DNA of 64,000 bases from Zonotrichia leucophrys gambelii (GCF_028769735.1 NC_088171.1:133409033-133473032), one strand, 5' to 3'. Shown: positions 11,015-21,743, counted from the first letter of the stretch. Numbers and translations: made by a program. Notes: generated by a model not told the origin, from the sequence alone.

Positions 11015-11231
11015 GGGCACCACCACCTTCAAAGCCCTGAAGACAAGAGAAGAAGAGAAAAAAAGCCAGCAGAGACTGCAAAAAACCAGCAGTCACTGAG
11101 AATTCCACCTCTCAGTTTCTGCCGAAGAGAATTCGTAGCAGAACAGCCCGGACTGGAACCAGAAGGCGCCCTGGGTCCACCTCTCATAATCTGCTGGACA
11201 GATCGAGACGTCCAGACTGCTCTGAACGACA

Positions 11232-11243
11232 GATTTGGTAAGA
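11232..11243 (+). promoter_or_regulatory. Candidate major splice donor of the ERV leader
   Basis: GATTTG|GTAAGAAAG, a near-consensus donor, lies between the primer site and the hairpin array, where retroviruses keep the donor used for env mRNA. The cut would follow 11237. Function is inferred from position only. Confidence 0.45.
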
Positions 11244-11340
11244 AAGCCTGAAAAATAAGAACATGGGGGCACACCTTCCCAGGAACAACGGGAAATTTTG
11301 TCCACCTTATAAGGTGTGACACAAACATACAAAAAAAAAA

Positions 11341-11576
11341 ATTAGCTCTGGCCTTAAAAGGCCAGGAAGGTAGACCCCCGAGACGCAGCAGACGTCCGGG
11401 GGGGGGGCCCTTAAAAGGGGGGGAGCAAGACTCCGGAAAAAAAAAAAATTAGCTCTGGCCTTAAAAGGCCAGGAAGGAAGACCCCCGAGACGCACCAGAC
11501 GTCCGGGGGGGGGACTCTCTGAAAGAGAGGGGGGAGCAAGGCTCCAGGAAAAGATTAGCTCTGGCCTTAAAAGGCC
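11341..11576 (+). repeat. Tandem hairpin-bearing repeat in ERV leader (about 107-bp unit, 2.2 copies)
   Basis: Units start ATTAGCTCTGG at 11341, 11448 and 11554 (the last is partial). Each opens with the hairpin GGCCTTAAAAGGCC (11350-11363, 11457-11470, 11563-11576). In the full units a CCCCCGAGACGCA…GACGTCCGGGGG stem follows, then a third stem at the same offset: CCCTTAAAAGGG (11408-11419) in unit 1 and CTCTCTGAAAGAGAG (11515-11529) in unit 2. The third stem has different bases but keeps pairing. Location before the gag position suits an RNA packaging or dimerisation signal; that role is inferred. Confidence 0.85.
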
Positions 11577-12310
11577 GAGTGGAAAATGCTCTTGGAGAAA
11601 AAAGAGCAAGAAATATTATTAAAACACCCGGTCCCAAAACCCAGAAACCCTGGGAAACTCCCAAAAAGCGTCCAGAAAGCCCAGAGAGCATGGAGGACTC
11701 AGGACCGAGGGGGGAGAGCAGGGGGGGGGAGAAAAAGGGACCAGAGGAGGCGCTCTCTCGCGGCAGCCAGGTAGCGGCGGAGCAGGCGGGGAGCGCGGCT
11801 GAAGAAAAAACAAAAGACGCGTGTTCAGATACGGCTTTGCTAAGCTCAGGGCCGGGGGGTGCAGCGGCCCCGGGGGCCGGCAAGGCAGCAGAAATGCGCA
11901 CGGCGGGCAAAACTCGCAAAAAACCCGGGGGGGAGAAGCCACAAACCAAAGCCGGGGCGTCTGACCCATGCAGCGAAATTAGGGAAATTGCGCAATCCCA
12001 GAAAGGCTGCCGGGAGACGCAGGGGGCGCGCGGTTGTGACGCAAAAAACCCGGGACGCAGATAGGAGCGAGTCGCGGCGGGCGCGGGTGCCGGCGGGGGG
12101 GGCCGCACACACTGACGAAAGGCCACACACACACAGCGTCGGAGGAGGAGGAGACAGTCAGGGGCAGACCGAAGGGGGAAAATTCAGAGGCGGAAAAAAA
12201 AGGGAGAGGAAAAAATTACCTCGGGAGAGACAGAGGGCGGCTCGGAAAGCACGCATGCGCAGAGTAAAGAGCGCGGGCGGGGGCGGGCCGGACCCACGGT
12301 AACGTCTCAG
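11577..12310 (+). other. CpG-rich low-complexity block of the ERV (gag position)
   Basis: Very GC- and CpG-rich compared with the AT-leaning flanks. The longest plus-strand frame (11579-12064, 161 codons) starts at GTG and encodes a Lys/Pro/Glu/Gly/Ala-rich chain with no matrix, capsid or zinc-knuckle motif. An overlapping frame (11859-12302) is Arg/Gly-rich, as expected of any frame in such DNA. Near the end are an NRF1-like ACGCATGCGCAG (12251-12262) and GC boxes GGGCGGGGGCGGGCC (12275-12289). It may be the wreck of gag, or captured sequence; I cannot decide. Confidence 0.6.
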
Positions 12311-12626
12311 GCGAGGAGGGGCCCTCTCCAGACTTGGTGCCTTTGGTAAAAACCCTCGGAGTCCCAAGCCTCTCCCCTCCTGGGGAGGCTTGTGTGTTTT
12401 CTAACCCTATTGTCAGTTGAATCAAAAACTAGGTAACCCCTGAGTGAGCTTGCAAACAGCAACAATCGCGGAACAAAGAGGCAGTTGTCAGCAGAGCTAC
12501 AGCATCATTTCGTAACAAGTCTGCAACTATCCAGCGATTTTCCTCAACAAGATATAAGAAGAAACGAATACTCAGACAAAAGTCGGGACTCAGACTGCAA
12601 AGGACAACTCAGAAGAGAAACAAGAG

Positions 12627-12726
12627 GAACGGAAAGACTCTGGGGGGGTTTTTTCTCTTTGGGGTCTTGAATATTTCTGTATAAGAACGAAAGACTGGGA
12701 GGTTTTCTCTTTGGGGTCTTGAATTG
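12627..12726 (+). repeat. Tandem duplication (about 57-bp period) in ERV
   Basis: Two copies of GAAAGACT…TTTTCTCTTTGGGGTCTTGAAT. The first copy has a longer G and T run. Neither encodes a recognisable product. Confidence 0.75.
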
Positions 12727-12796
12727 CAATAGGCAATGGAGTAAATTTACCTATTATAGGGGAAACTGACAAAGGATCATATATTGATCAGCTGGT

Positions 12797-12886
12797 AGAT
12801 TTCTTTGACATTTCTCCCATTTGGAGAGGAATTTTAAGGGCAGATTTCTTTGACATTTCTCCCATTTGGAGAAGAATTTTAAGGGT
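12797..12886 (+). repeat. 45-bp tandem duplication in ERV env remnant
   Basis: AGATTTCTTTGACATTTCTC… starts at 12797 and again at 12842, exactly 45 bases apart, so the duplication preserves reading frame (15 codons). A smaller duplication of AGGATTTTAT…TAATAG follows at about 12887-12935. Confidence 0.85.
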
Positions 12887-12998
12887 AGGATTTTATGTTT
12901 TAATAGTTTAGGATTTTATATTGTAATAGCTTTTCTAGTCCTCATCCATGTCGTCCCAGATGCCATGAATCGGATTGTAAAAGAGGTTTTCTTGGGGC
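12797..12998 (+). pseudogene. Fragment of ERV env, transmembrane tail
   Basis: Just before the polypurine tract, short frames encode an aromatic/hydrophobic segment (about 12887-12955) followed by a basic and acidic tail that runs into the purine tract and the 3' LTR. This is the place and layout of the C-terminal membrane anchor and cytoplasmic tail of a retroviral Env protein. It is broken: the surface subunit, fusion peptide and cysteine motifs are absent, tandem duplications interrupt it, and a stop in one frame forces a shift. It therefore cannot make an envelope. Identification rests on position and hydrophobic pattern, not on a match to a named family. Confidence 0.5.
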
Positions 12999-13002
12999 AA
13001 AC

Positions 13003-13014
13003 AGAAGGGGGAGA
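13003..13014 (+). other. ERV polypurine tract
   Basis: AGAAGGGGGAGA, twelve purines directly abutting the TG of the 3' LTR, the start point for plus-strand DNA synthesis in retroviruses. Confidence 0.85.
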
Positions 13015-13634
13015 TGTCGGATCTCAAGATCTCAGTCCTGAGATGCTGAGCCTCCGAGACCCTGGGGGGGCTCGGGACTCCTGGAATGTTGCCAGAAGTG
13101 TCTGGTAGCTGGACTTTAACCCTACACAGGAGACGACAAGGATGAGGGCTTCACCGGGTGAATGGTGAAGGGATTAGTTAATTAGAGGGTGAGACACAAG
13201 GTTTAAGATTTATGTACAGGGGGGTTTAGAGGAGCAAGATGGAGGAATTGGGGTGTGTCCTGTCCTCCTCCTTCTTCCTCCTCTCCTCCATCTTCTTTGG
13301 CCACGGTGGCACCTTTCTATTGGTTATTACTAAGAGTACACCGAGTTATAAGAATAGATGGTATTGGGGAAAAATGATAAATATTGTACACGTAGCAAAG
13401 GGTATAAAGATACGTGGTTGCCCGGAGGGCAGGGACAGTGTGCCCATGGCTGACTGCTGAGCGGATCTCTGTTGAGCTGAAAGAACATCTTTTAGATAAA
13501 CAATTAATAAACATAAAACCAGAAAGAAGAACTGAAGCCTCTTCTCGTCCTTCAATACGCGGGCTGCCCCAAGGCCACCTCCGGGCCACCTCCGGGCCGT
13601 CCAGGCCCCTCAAACAGCCGAGATAAACCGGACA
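13015..13634 (+). repeat. 3' LTR of the ERV (620 bp)
   Basis: Same length and order as the 5' LTR. Substitutions seen are T13418 (C in the 5' LTR) and C13628 (A in the 5' LTR). TATA is at 13403-13409 and AATAAA at 13506-13511. It is followed by the target duplication ctatt and the resumed CR1. Confidence 0.95.
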
Positions 13635-14790
13635 CTATTCTAGTCCATGGTTACCCACAAAACAAGTTCTTTCTCATATTCATGTGGAAATTCCTGTGCA
13701 TCAGTTTCTGCCCATTGCCTTTTGTCCCATCATTTTGCACCACTGAGCAGAGCCTGGCTCCATCCTTTTGACACCCTCCCTTCAGATCTTCTATAAAATG
13801 AGGCCTCACTAGAGCTGAGTAGAGGGGCAGGATCATCTCCCTCGACCTACTGGCAATGCTCTTCCTAATGCACCCCAGGATACCATCGGCCTTCTTGGCC
13901 ACACATGCACACTGCTGGATCATGGACAGCTTGTACACCAGAACCCCCAAGTCCTTCTCCATGAAGCTGTTTTCCAGCAGGTAACCCCCAGCCTGTACTG
14001 GTGTCTGGGGTTCCTCCTCCCCAGGTTCAGGACTCTGCATTCACCTTTGTTGAATTTCAGATTTTTCTTCTCTGCCCATCTCTCCAGCCTCTCAGGGTCC
14101 TTCTTAAGGGCTGCTCAGCCCTCTGGGGTATCAGTCTCTCCTCCCAGCTTTGTGTTGGGGAACTTGCTGAGGAGGCCTCTGCCCCTTCATCCAAGCTATT
14201 GGTGACAAGTTAAACAATACTGGGCCCAACATTGAACCTTGGGGGACACCACCAGTGTGGTAGTGTCTCCCAAGACCCTGTGCCGCTGATTACAGCCCTC
14301 AGGGATCTGCTGTTCATCCAGTTCTAAACCACCTCTCTGTCTACTCACATAGTCCACACTTCCTGAGTTTGCCTGTGAGGATGTTGTGAGCGTGTCAAAA
14401 GCCTTGCTGAAGTCAAGGTAGACAATGTCCACTGCTCTCCCCTCGTCCCTCCAGGCAGTTGGTTCATCATAGGAGGCAATCAGGCTGGTCAAGCGTGTTT
14501 TACCTTTAGTGAATCCATGCTGACTACTCCTGATCACCTTCTTGTCATCCCTGTGGATAGTGATGGCCTCCAGAATGAGGTGCTCCATCACCAGCATGAG
14601 GTGCTCCATCACCTTTCCATGACTGAGGTGAGGCTGACTGACCTCTAGTTCCCTGTGCTTTCCTCCTTGACCTTTTGAAGACTGGGGTGACATTTTCTTC
14701 CTCCCAGTCCTCAGGCACCTCTCCTGATCTCTACAACTTTTCAAAGATGAACATGAGTGGCCTCACTACAGTGTTAGCACAAGTGCTGGA
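13635..14790 (-). mobile_element. CR1 LINE, body part (continuation after ERV), with decayed RT frame
   Basis: It continues the CR1 cut at 10287. Skipping the provirus and one target-site copy restores an uninterrupted CR1 3'-UTR. On the minus strand 14196-14744 encodes recognisable CR1 reverse-transcriptase sequence (SSQHGFTKGK…, then GRAVDIVYLDFSKAFDT) before a shift. The antisense 'ACCCCCAAGTCCTTCTCC' and 'CACCCCAGGATACCATCGGCC' blocks are further CR1 hallmarks. Internal deletions and stops make it inactive. A 21-base-period duplication (14575-14616) adds seven residues within the frame. Confidence 0.92.
14575..14616. repeat. 21-bp tandem duplication inside CR1
   Basis: ATGAGGTGCTCCATCACC occurs twice, 21 bases apart. 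It is in frame with the CR1 reverse-transcriptase remnant. Confidence 0.85.
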
Positions 14791-14913
14791 ATTCCCCTTA
14801 ATGCTAAAAGGCAATCATGCAGCAAAACAAAGACAAAATTATTACCAAATGTTACCCATAGTTATGGGAGTCTGAATATTGCTGAAGATTTTAAAAGAAG
14901 TGTAAATGTGCTT

Positions 14914-14998
14914 TAGTGGTGGATTGGCAGTGTTCACTTAATGGTTGGACTTGATGACCACAAAAAGCTTTTCCAATTGAAACAATTTAATGATTATC
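14914..14998 (+). mobile_element. CR1 LINE 3'-terminal fragment
   Basis: AGTGGTGGATTGGCAG…TTAATGGTTGGACTTGATGACC…CTTTTCCAATTGAAACAATTTAATGATTAT corresponds to the last ~85 bases of CR1 in the plus orientation, opposite to the neighbouring copy. Confidence 0.7.
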
Positions 14999-17900
14999 TG
15001 ACTTCATGTCTTCTCCAAGTAGCTTGGATCTTAATTTTAAAATCTTTTCCAAGGGAAATCAAGAAAAGTTTTACATACCACTTTTAGCAATAAGTAAAAA
15101 AATAAGTGCTATATAGTGCAGTTGACTAAACGCCGTTGTTATTTTTCAGCATTATTTTGCCATATGTTTAGAGTCACTGGGACTGCAGTGCTGTGAATAC
15201 CAGCCACACAAGCTATCAATTAACTGCTCCTGAATGCCTCCATATTGTTGCCATACATCACTGTGGCTCCTCTAATCTTTGCAAGAAGTTTTCTTCAGTC
15301 TTTTTTGAACAGCATTTGGATGCTATTGGTAATTTGAAGTCTAATCATTACAGTGGCACCATGGGAACAAATTCATGGCCTCAAATCCTATTGTAGAAGG
15401 CTTTGCACAGATCCAGGTATGGATACAAAATTGCTCCCAACTGCATATAATTTAAAAACTAAGATAAAATACTTCAAGTCCACAAAAAAGTGGGATTCCT
15501 CTCCATAGTTCCAGATAGTGCCACAGCAGATATTGACAGGTGAGCTAGAGATTTTCAATTTCCTTTGCAACTATTGAAGGGAAACAAGCCCTCTCCATAT
15601 CAACTCATTGGGTCTGACCTGGCATTGCTTTGTTTCTTTCTATCTTCCATAGAGCAAAATGAGCTGTTTCGCAGATACCTGCATCTAGAGATACCTGCCT
15701 CTGGTCAGATATAAACCAAATATACAGGCATAGTCATCAGCAAGATGGTGATGGCTTCAACATGGTGCTAGCTGAGAAGGTTTTACAGAAAAAAAATATT
15801 CCTGCTTTAAACTGGCTCAGTGGGTGCTTTGGGGAGCCATTCATTATCATGAACTCTGATAAAGGTTAGTGGTCTCATTAAGACATAAAATTATGGGATC
15901 TTAATGAGAGCCTTAGATGATGGGGTAGGTAAGAAACGTATCTTAGAGAAGTTAGAAAAGACTTTGCAAGAATGAGTTATGACATGGAGTGGGGAACTAT
16001 ATATATCTCAGCAGAAAATTGCATCCATTTAAGAGCAGCATAGCAATACTGTGCCAAAGAAAAGCAGTTGTGGAGTTTGAGGAACAAGTCTACAAGGCAG
16101 AGAGGCTAAGAGGTGTGTTTTAGCTTGTTTGTCTTGGCCTGATTGAATTTTTAAAAGACATTAAAACGTTTTTGTTTGGACATAGGGAAATAGACATGGA
16201 GTAAAGACATACCTTTTTGTCACAGACTCATTGGTTTTTTCACAGATGACACACAACATTAAATGAGAACAATCAAATCAAAACTATTATAAAAAATAAG
16301 GCCTTAGTGAGAACCACTCTGCTCTCCCCCAATATGGAGGAGAACAAGAAAATCTCCCAGAATTTAGGTAGACTGAAAGAAAATGAAAAGAAAAAGAAAA
16401 AGAAAAAAAAGAGAAGCCATACTTAAACTAAAAAAAAAAGGATACATTTTTCAGAAGTATGGGCTCATTTTTGTTCAAGTCCAAGGCACCAGACTGTCAT
16501 GAGGGAGAAGTGAAATACCACACTGCAGCTGGAGCTTGTAGGGGAACAGATTAAAAATTGGCAAGGGCTGGTGAGCCAGGTTGGTGTGAGCAGGACAAGA
16601 CTTGCTTGCATTGTTATGGAAAAAAGGCCAGAGTTCACTGAGAAGCTAAGGAGAAGGATATGGGATAAGGTGGGAATGCAGGAACAGCTGAGGGGTAAGA
16701 AAAAAAGGCAAACAGGAGCTGCCTGCATTATGAAAGAAGAAGGAAGGTAAGGTCAGGGTATGTTGTGTTTTGTATTTATATATTAAATATATAATTTTTC
16801 CTGGGGAGAAATGGAGAACTGTAGTGAAGGCAGAAAGAGATAAAAGCAGGAATGAAGAGGGGGTAGAAAAGTGAGTGACAAGTGGTTAAAAGACAGCTGC
16901 TATTACAGGTGTAGGCACAGTGGAAAAAGCAATTTATCTCTGAAAGTGACAAAGACAAGAGATTGTCTGAGATGAGATCTAGAACAAAGTAAGCAACAGT
17001 GCTTTACAAGCCATTTTTAAAGGTCATCTTGTAATTTTTTGCATTGATGCCTTGAGACAGATGAGATGCATTTATAATATAATAATTCAAAAGGACACTA
17101 AAAGTGTAACCCTAATTTACAGTTCATTGGAGCACTAAAGGAAACATCAGCAAAGCTGTGTTATTATTTTTCTAAAGTGGCAAAAATATAGTCACAAAAC
17201 TTCCATTAACTGAGTTTTAGGCTAGACTGGTACTTTGATCTTTCTGATTATAGTTTTTTAGAGAGTCAGACCTAACATCTAAACAGATGCACCACTGTGA
17301 TTGAAGAAAGTGTATACAGTACTTTTAAAAACACATACTTTAATAGCATAAAATATTTTTTCAACGTTTTTTGCTTGAAAAGTTCTTCCAAAAAAATCTT
17401 CAGATCTTGGTATTCCATAAATACAGAAATTTCTGTCATTTCACTTCAGTAAGTGTTAAGGAGAGTGCTATCCAGGTCTGTTTCATGCATATCTGTAGGT
17501 ATTTCACTCAATGCAATACTGGTTTAGAGTGGTTAAAGCATACTGTGAATTTTTGGATGCAAATGACTTTTGTCACTAAGAAAGCCAAAGTCAAAACCAA
17601 AACTATTTTAAGAGTGCTGGTTTCAGCATAACCATCTTGGGTCCCAGCTGGCAAAAGGCTCTTTGAAAGCAGGTTGAGATACTCATTCTATGAGAAAAGC
17701 AGATTTGAGTCCCTCTTCTGTCAGATTTAGAGGGGTAATTCTGGGTGACTAATGGATGCTTTTGGCTGAGTACCCTCCAGCAGTTCCTGAAAGGCTTGGC
17801 TGTTTTTATTCAAGCTAGGAACATTTCTTTTCTGAATTTTCAAAATGTTCAAAACAGCTTGATAGTAACTAGCAACAAACTGTTAGATCACATGTAGAAG

Positions 17901-19641
17901 GCTTATTTATTTTTTCATTTACAGGTGAGATTCTAGGGATTAGGGTTTTACCTTTTTAAGATGAAAATCCTGTTGCCTCTTCCTACAAAGCTCAAGAGTC
18001 ACGTAGATTCCCTAAATAGAAAGAAGTTAGAAGTGCACATGTAATTACTTCAGATCCATCTGTAAAAACATGAAAAAGAGAAGTACAAATCTCACAATCT
18101 AAACAAAATCTCTTTTTTTAAAATAAAGTATGATCACATCTTCAATCGTGGTCGGCAGCTTTGGGCAGCTGGGGCCCACAGCTAAGAAAAAATATATTTC
18201 TATAGTTGCACAAATTAGACCAAGAGTGATTGCAATTGCCTACATTCACTGCCAAGATGTTTCAAAAGGGCTATATTAGAAGATTTTTTAAAGGTTTAGG
18301 AAGACAAATAGTTGCAGTTTAAGAAAACAATAATTATAAAGTTTTGGGCATTGTACAGGAAAAAAATTTTTTAAAATTATATATTTTTTTAAAGTAAAAC
18401 ATGATTTGGCAAGTCAGGCACACAGAAGCTATCAATTATCTGTTGTGGGAAAAAAAATTAAGAATAATCTCTAAGCAACATCTGCATTGTACATATCTGT
18501 AAGTTACTTAAATGGCTAAGAATCTAAAGGTTGACATGATTTATGCTAGTTACTGACGAGTCTTTAGTAATGTTTCTTTCTCACTTAGCATCATTTATTC
18601 AGAGGTCTGAGGGTGCTGCAAGGAGAATTAAGGGCATAATTATTTCTATTTTACAGCTGAGGAAGAAGAAAGCAGAAACACTGTCACATATCCACCTTCC
18701 TGGAAAGGTCTGGGAGAAGGCAGGGTGGAAAAAATCCTGCTCTTGCCTTGTGCAGCTAAGTTCATCTCTAGAACACTTGGATTTTACTGGAGTTGAATAA
18801 CTGCTGAGTAGTCCATTCACAACTATGCACAAAAAATGCTAGTTCCTGATTTGATTCAGCTGCATTCCTGCCCTTTTTTGTTAGTCTTGTTTCAATCTAT
18901 TTTCTCTGCATATGAATGTTGGCGAAGGCAACTGATATAGAGGGGTACACATATTCATGGAGGAATAGGAGTTGAAAAAGTCTACTCATCTTCTGTTTAT
19001 TATTCATGATTCACTATTCATCACTCACTTTTTTCTCTATTCATAATGTTTCAGGCATCCAATCAGGAGTGGAGACTGGGATGAATAATGGAAATACACA
19101 GTTCACAGATAATACTCAGGCTGTAATTTGTACAGGCAAATGATCTGACGAACATTTATAAATAACTGTAACAGTACTTTGGTGGCACAAAAGAAAATCT
19201 GCCCTCAAGTAAGAAGCAGAGAAATGAATTTGATTATGTTGAGAAGCACTAAGTAAGTAACCAGAATAGATAGCAAAGTCCTGTAATATAACCTGACTTT
19301 TTCCAGGAAGATAGAAGGTCATTAAGCTATGAAATACACTCTGTCTTATGATGGTGCAGGATTATCATTTTAATAGTCATCACTGGGGAAAGATGGACCA
19401 GTACCCACAACTGGATTGAGAGTAATCAGGTCACAGATCTAACACACCCAGTGAAAACTTCTGGTGTGCTAAGGGATTCCTGCCAGATTGCCATTCTAGG
19501 GGCAGGAGCACTATATCACTCCCTGCTGTTCTGAAGAAGGGAATTGCTTTCTGTGGTGTATGCTCCTCTCCCAGCTGTTGAAGAAAGGGCCACTCCTCAG
19601 CTTCCGAGCTGCTGTATTTTCTCTGAGATGTTGAACACTGC
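14999..19641. other. Unique sequence, no gene recognised
   Basis: About 4.6 kb. It has purine-rich tracts at 16360-16440 (GAAAAA units) and 16610-16900, and A/T runs near 18110 and 18360. The longest frames are under 90 codons and carry no domain. Nothing supports a gene. Confidence 0.5.
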
Positions 19642-20260
19642 TGTGGGATCTCAGCACCTCAGGACTGAGGTGCCGAGCCACCGAGACCACCCTTGGGGGG
19701 CTCGGGAGTCCTGGAATGTTGCCAGAAGTGTCTGGTGGCTGGACTTTGATCCTACACAGGAGACGACACCTGTATGAGGATAGGAGGATTTCACTGGGGT
19801 AAATGGTGAAGGGATTAGTTAATTAGAGGGTGAGACACAAGGTTTAGGATTTATGTACAGGGGGGTTTAGAGAAGTAAGATGGAGGAATTGGGGCGTGTC
19901 CTGTCCTTCTTCTTCTTCTTCTTCTCCTCCATCTTCTTTGGTGATGGTGGCGCTTTGGGATTGGTCGTTACTGAAAGTGCACCGGACAATAAAAATAAAA
20001 AGGATTGGGGAGAAATGATAAATATTGTACACGTAACAATGGGTATAAAGATAGGTGACTGTCCGGAGGGCAGTACAGTGTGCTCATGGCTGACTGCTGA
20101 GCAGACCTCTGTCGGGCTGAAAGAAAATCTTTTAGATAAACATTTAATAAACATAAAGACCGAAAGAAGAACTGAAGCCTCTTCTCGTCCTTCGATACGC
20201 GGGCTGCCCCAAGGCCACTCCGGGCCTTTCCAGGCCCTTCAAACAGCCGAAAACTGGACA
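19642..20260 (+). mobile_element. Solo LTR related to the 10288 ERV (619 bp)
   Basis: It begins TGTGGGATCTCAG and ends CTGGACA, with a perfect 6-bp target duplication cactgc (19636-19641 and 20261-20266). It has the same order of blocks as the proviral LTRs, including the GGATTAGTTAATTAGAGGG block, the CTTCTT/CTCC pyrimidine run, TATA (20044-20050) and AATAAA (20146-20151). It differs at many positions, so it belongs to another subfamily or is older. No internal sequence adjoins it, so it is a recombined solo LTR. The 144-codon frame at 19880-20314 runs out of the LTR and is not a gene. Confidence 0.94.
20044..20050 (+). promoter_or_regulatory. Solo LTR TATA box
   Basis: TATAAAG at the position equivalent to 10676 in the provirus. 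Confidence 0.6.
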
Positions 20261-21743
20261 CACTGCCCCAGTTATTCAAAGGCTCATAACTTCTGGAGAA
20301 TAGTGGTTACATAAATCTTTTCCTCACATTCCAGGTTACAGGGCATGGTGGAAAGATTGAAGTATCCCTCCCCAAAAGACAGAAACGCACAATGCCTGAG
20401 CTGGTTAAGGCAGGAGCTTGACTCCTTCAATCAAGAGCAAACCACAGCAAGGATGAGGAGTCACTGTCACTGCCAGAAGTCTCTTCTGTAGCGCTGTGGG
20501 TGAGGTCCAGCTCCCCATCCCAGACTGACATTGTCGTATCATATCCTACTGTTACCATCCACAACTTTAACTGTTGTACAGCCACTAGCTCTTTCTTGAT
20601 TCTGCAGCGACGTTCAGGTCAGATGCAAACACTTTAAGCAAACCTGCCAGCTTTCTGACCCACTTTAGGATGTAGGCATCCTGAAATTACTTACATAGGC
20701 ATTGTGGGGCAGTGCAATTTACAGTCCAAGATATTGGTTTCAACCACAGCTAATTTGATAGTAATTATGCTGAGCTATGTTAAACAACAAAAATCTACTT
20801 TCCTAAACTAGCTCTTATATCTTTACCCTATTCTTTCCTACCAGAGAGCAAATTAGAGCAACAGAGAGATGAAAAGATGCTGGTCTGTGAAAAAACCCTC
20901 TACTCATCACAAGCAAGCCATGCCATGAAATTGTCTTCATGAACTGATCAATTCAAACACACTCAAACCTAAACTGTGAGCAGCATTCAAGCTCTTAAAG
21001 AAAAACCTCAAGTGTCCCTCAGTTTTTCAACAACTTTGCAGGTTTTATGTCCCTGGCAATCTCCCACTTCTATGGCTCGTTATACAGAAGCAGAAAAGCA
21101 GACAGCCTACTTATGGCTTTACTTATTTTTAGGTATTTTACTCCCTTTCATTTGCATGAGAGAGAAATGACCCCAAAGTGGCAAGAAGCAAGGAGTGAGG
21201 AAGAGTAGAAAAAAAAAACAGGATAGGGAAAAAGGAGAATCAAACGTCAGCACGAGGTCAGCCAGCTGAGCTAGGGAGAAGGAGGCATCCTCCAAGTGTG
21301 TCCCACACAGCTGTGCCACAGCTGGTCATGCTGTGACAGGGGCAGCACGCAGGGTTGCAGCAAGGTGAGAGCAGTGACAAACTCATGTGCTTTCAGCCCT
21401 TGAATCAGTGTTGAGACTTACCCACAGGAGCAGCAAGGAGGAAGAAAGGCAAGCAGAGGAAGGGAGGCAGATGGAGATAGGGGTAGGAGAGAGATGAAGT
21501 TTGGTTTGTGGCTGGTGGAAATGAAAAGGCATCAGGAGAAAACATGAGGATAAAGAGAAGTTAACCCAAGTCCAGTGAGAAAAAAGTGGAGGTATTTGGA
21601 AGCTTTTAGGATGTGGGAGGAATCAGGGGGTAAAATTGTCAGTGGGACAGCATATACTGGTTTTCCACTTTATGCAAGAAACTTATGCAGCTTCAGGAAG
21701 TGGTTTCAGCAGACCTGTGGGAAGGGCTGCAAGTCTGTCATTC
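20261..21743. other. Unique sequence, no gene recognised
   Basis: About 1.5 kb, strongly purine-rich on the plus strand from 21170 to 21600 (AGGAAGAAAGG-type). No coding or repeat hallmark. Confidence 0.45.

Larger units (their letters stand above)
10288..13634 (+). mobile_element. Young, coding-deficient endogenous retrovirus (ERVK-like), 3.35 kb
   Basis: The provirus has two 620-bp LTRs, a primer-binding site just inside the 5' LTR, a 12-purine polypurine tract ending immediately at the 3' LTR, and the 5-bp target duplication ctatt on both sides (10283-10287 and 13635-13639). All signals read on the plus strand. I could find only two LTR mismatches by eye (C10691/T13418 and A10901/C13628), so insertion was recent. 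The internal part is only about 2.1 kb against the 6-8 kb of a complete retrovirus. No protease, reverse-transcriptase or integrase motif is visible, and no long ATG-started frame exists. What remains is a structured leader, a CpG-rich low-complexity block and an env-tail fragment. It must have been mobilised by proteins from another element. The ERVK-like class is inferred from the env-tail/polypurine arrangement and the 6-bp duplication of the related solo LTR. Confidence 0.92.

Noticed and set aside
11579..12064. 161-codon plus-strand frame as an intact gag gene
   Set aside because: It starts at GTG, is low-complexity Lys/Pro/Gly/Ala-rich, and has no matrix, capsid or zinc-knuckle motif. 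Overlapping frames in the same GC-rich DNA are equally long.
11461..12132. 223-codon minus-strand frame
   Set aside because: It is antisense to the CpG-rich ERV block, with Pro/Ala/Ser/Arg bias typical of GC-rich non-coding strands.
19880..20314. 144-codon frame as a gene
   Set aside because: It runs through the solo LTR, its polyadenylation signal and target duplication into flanking DNA.
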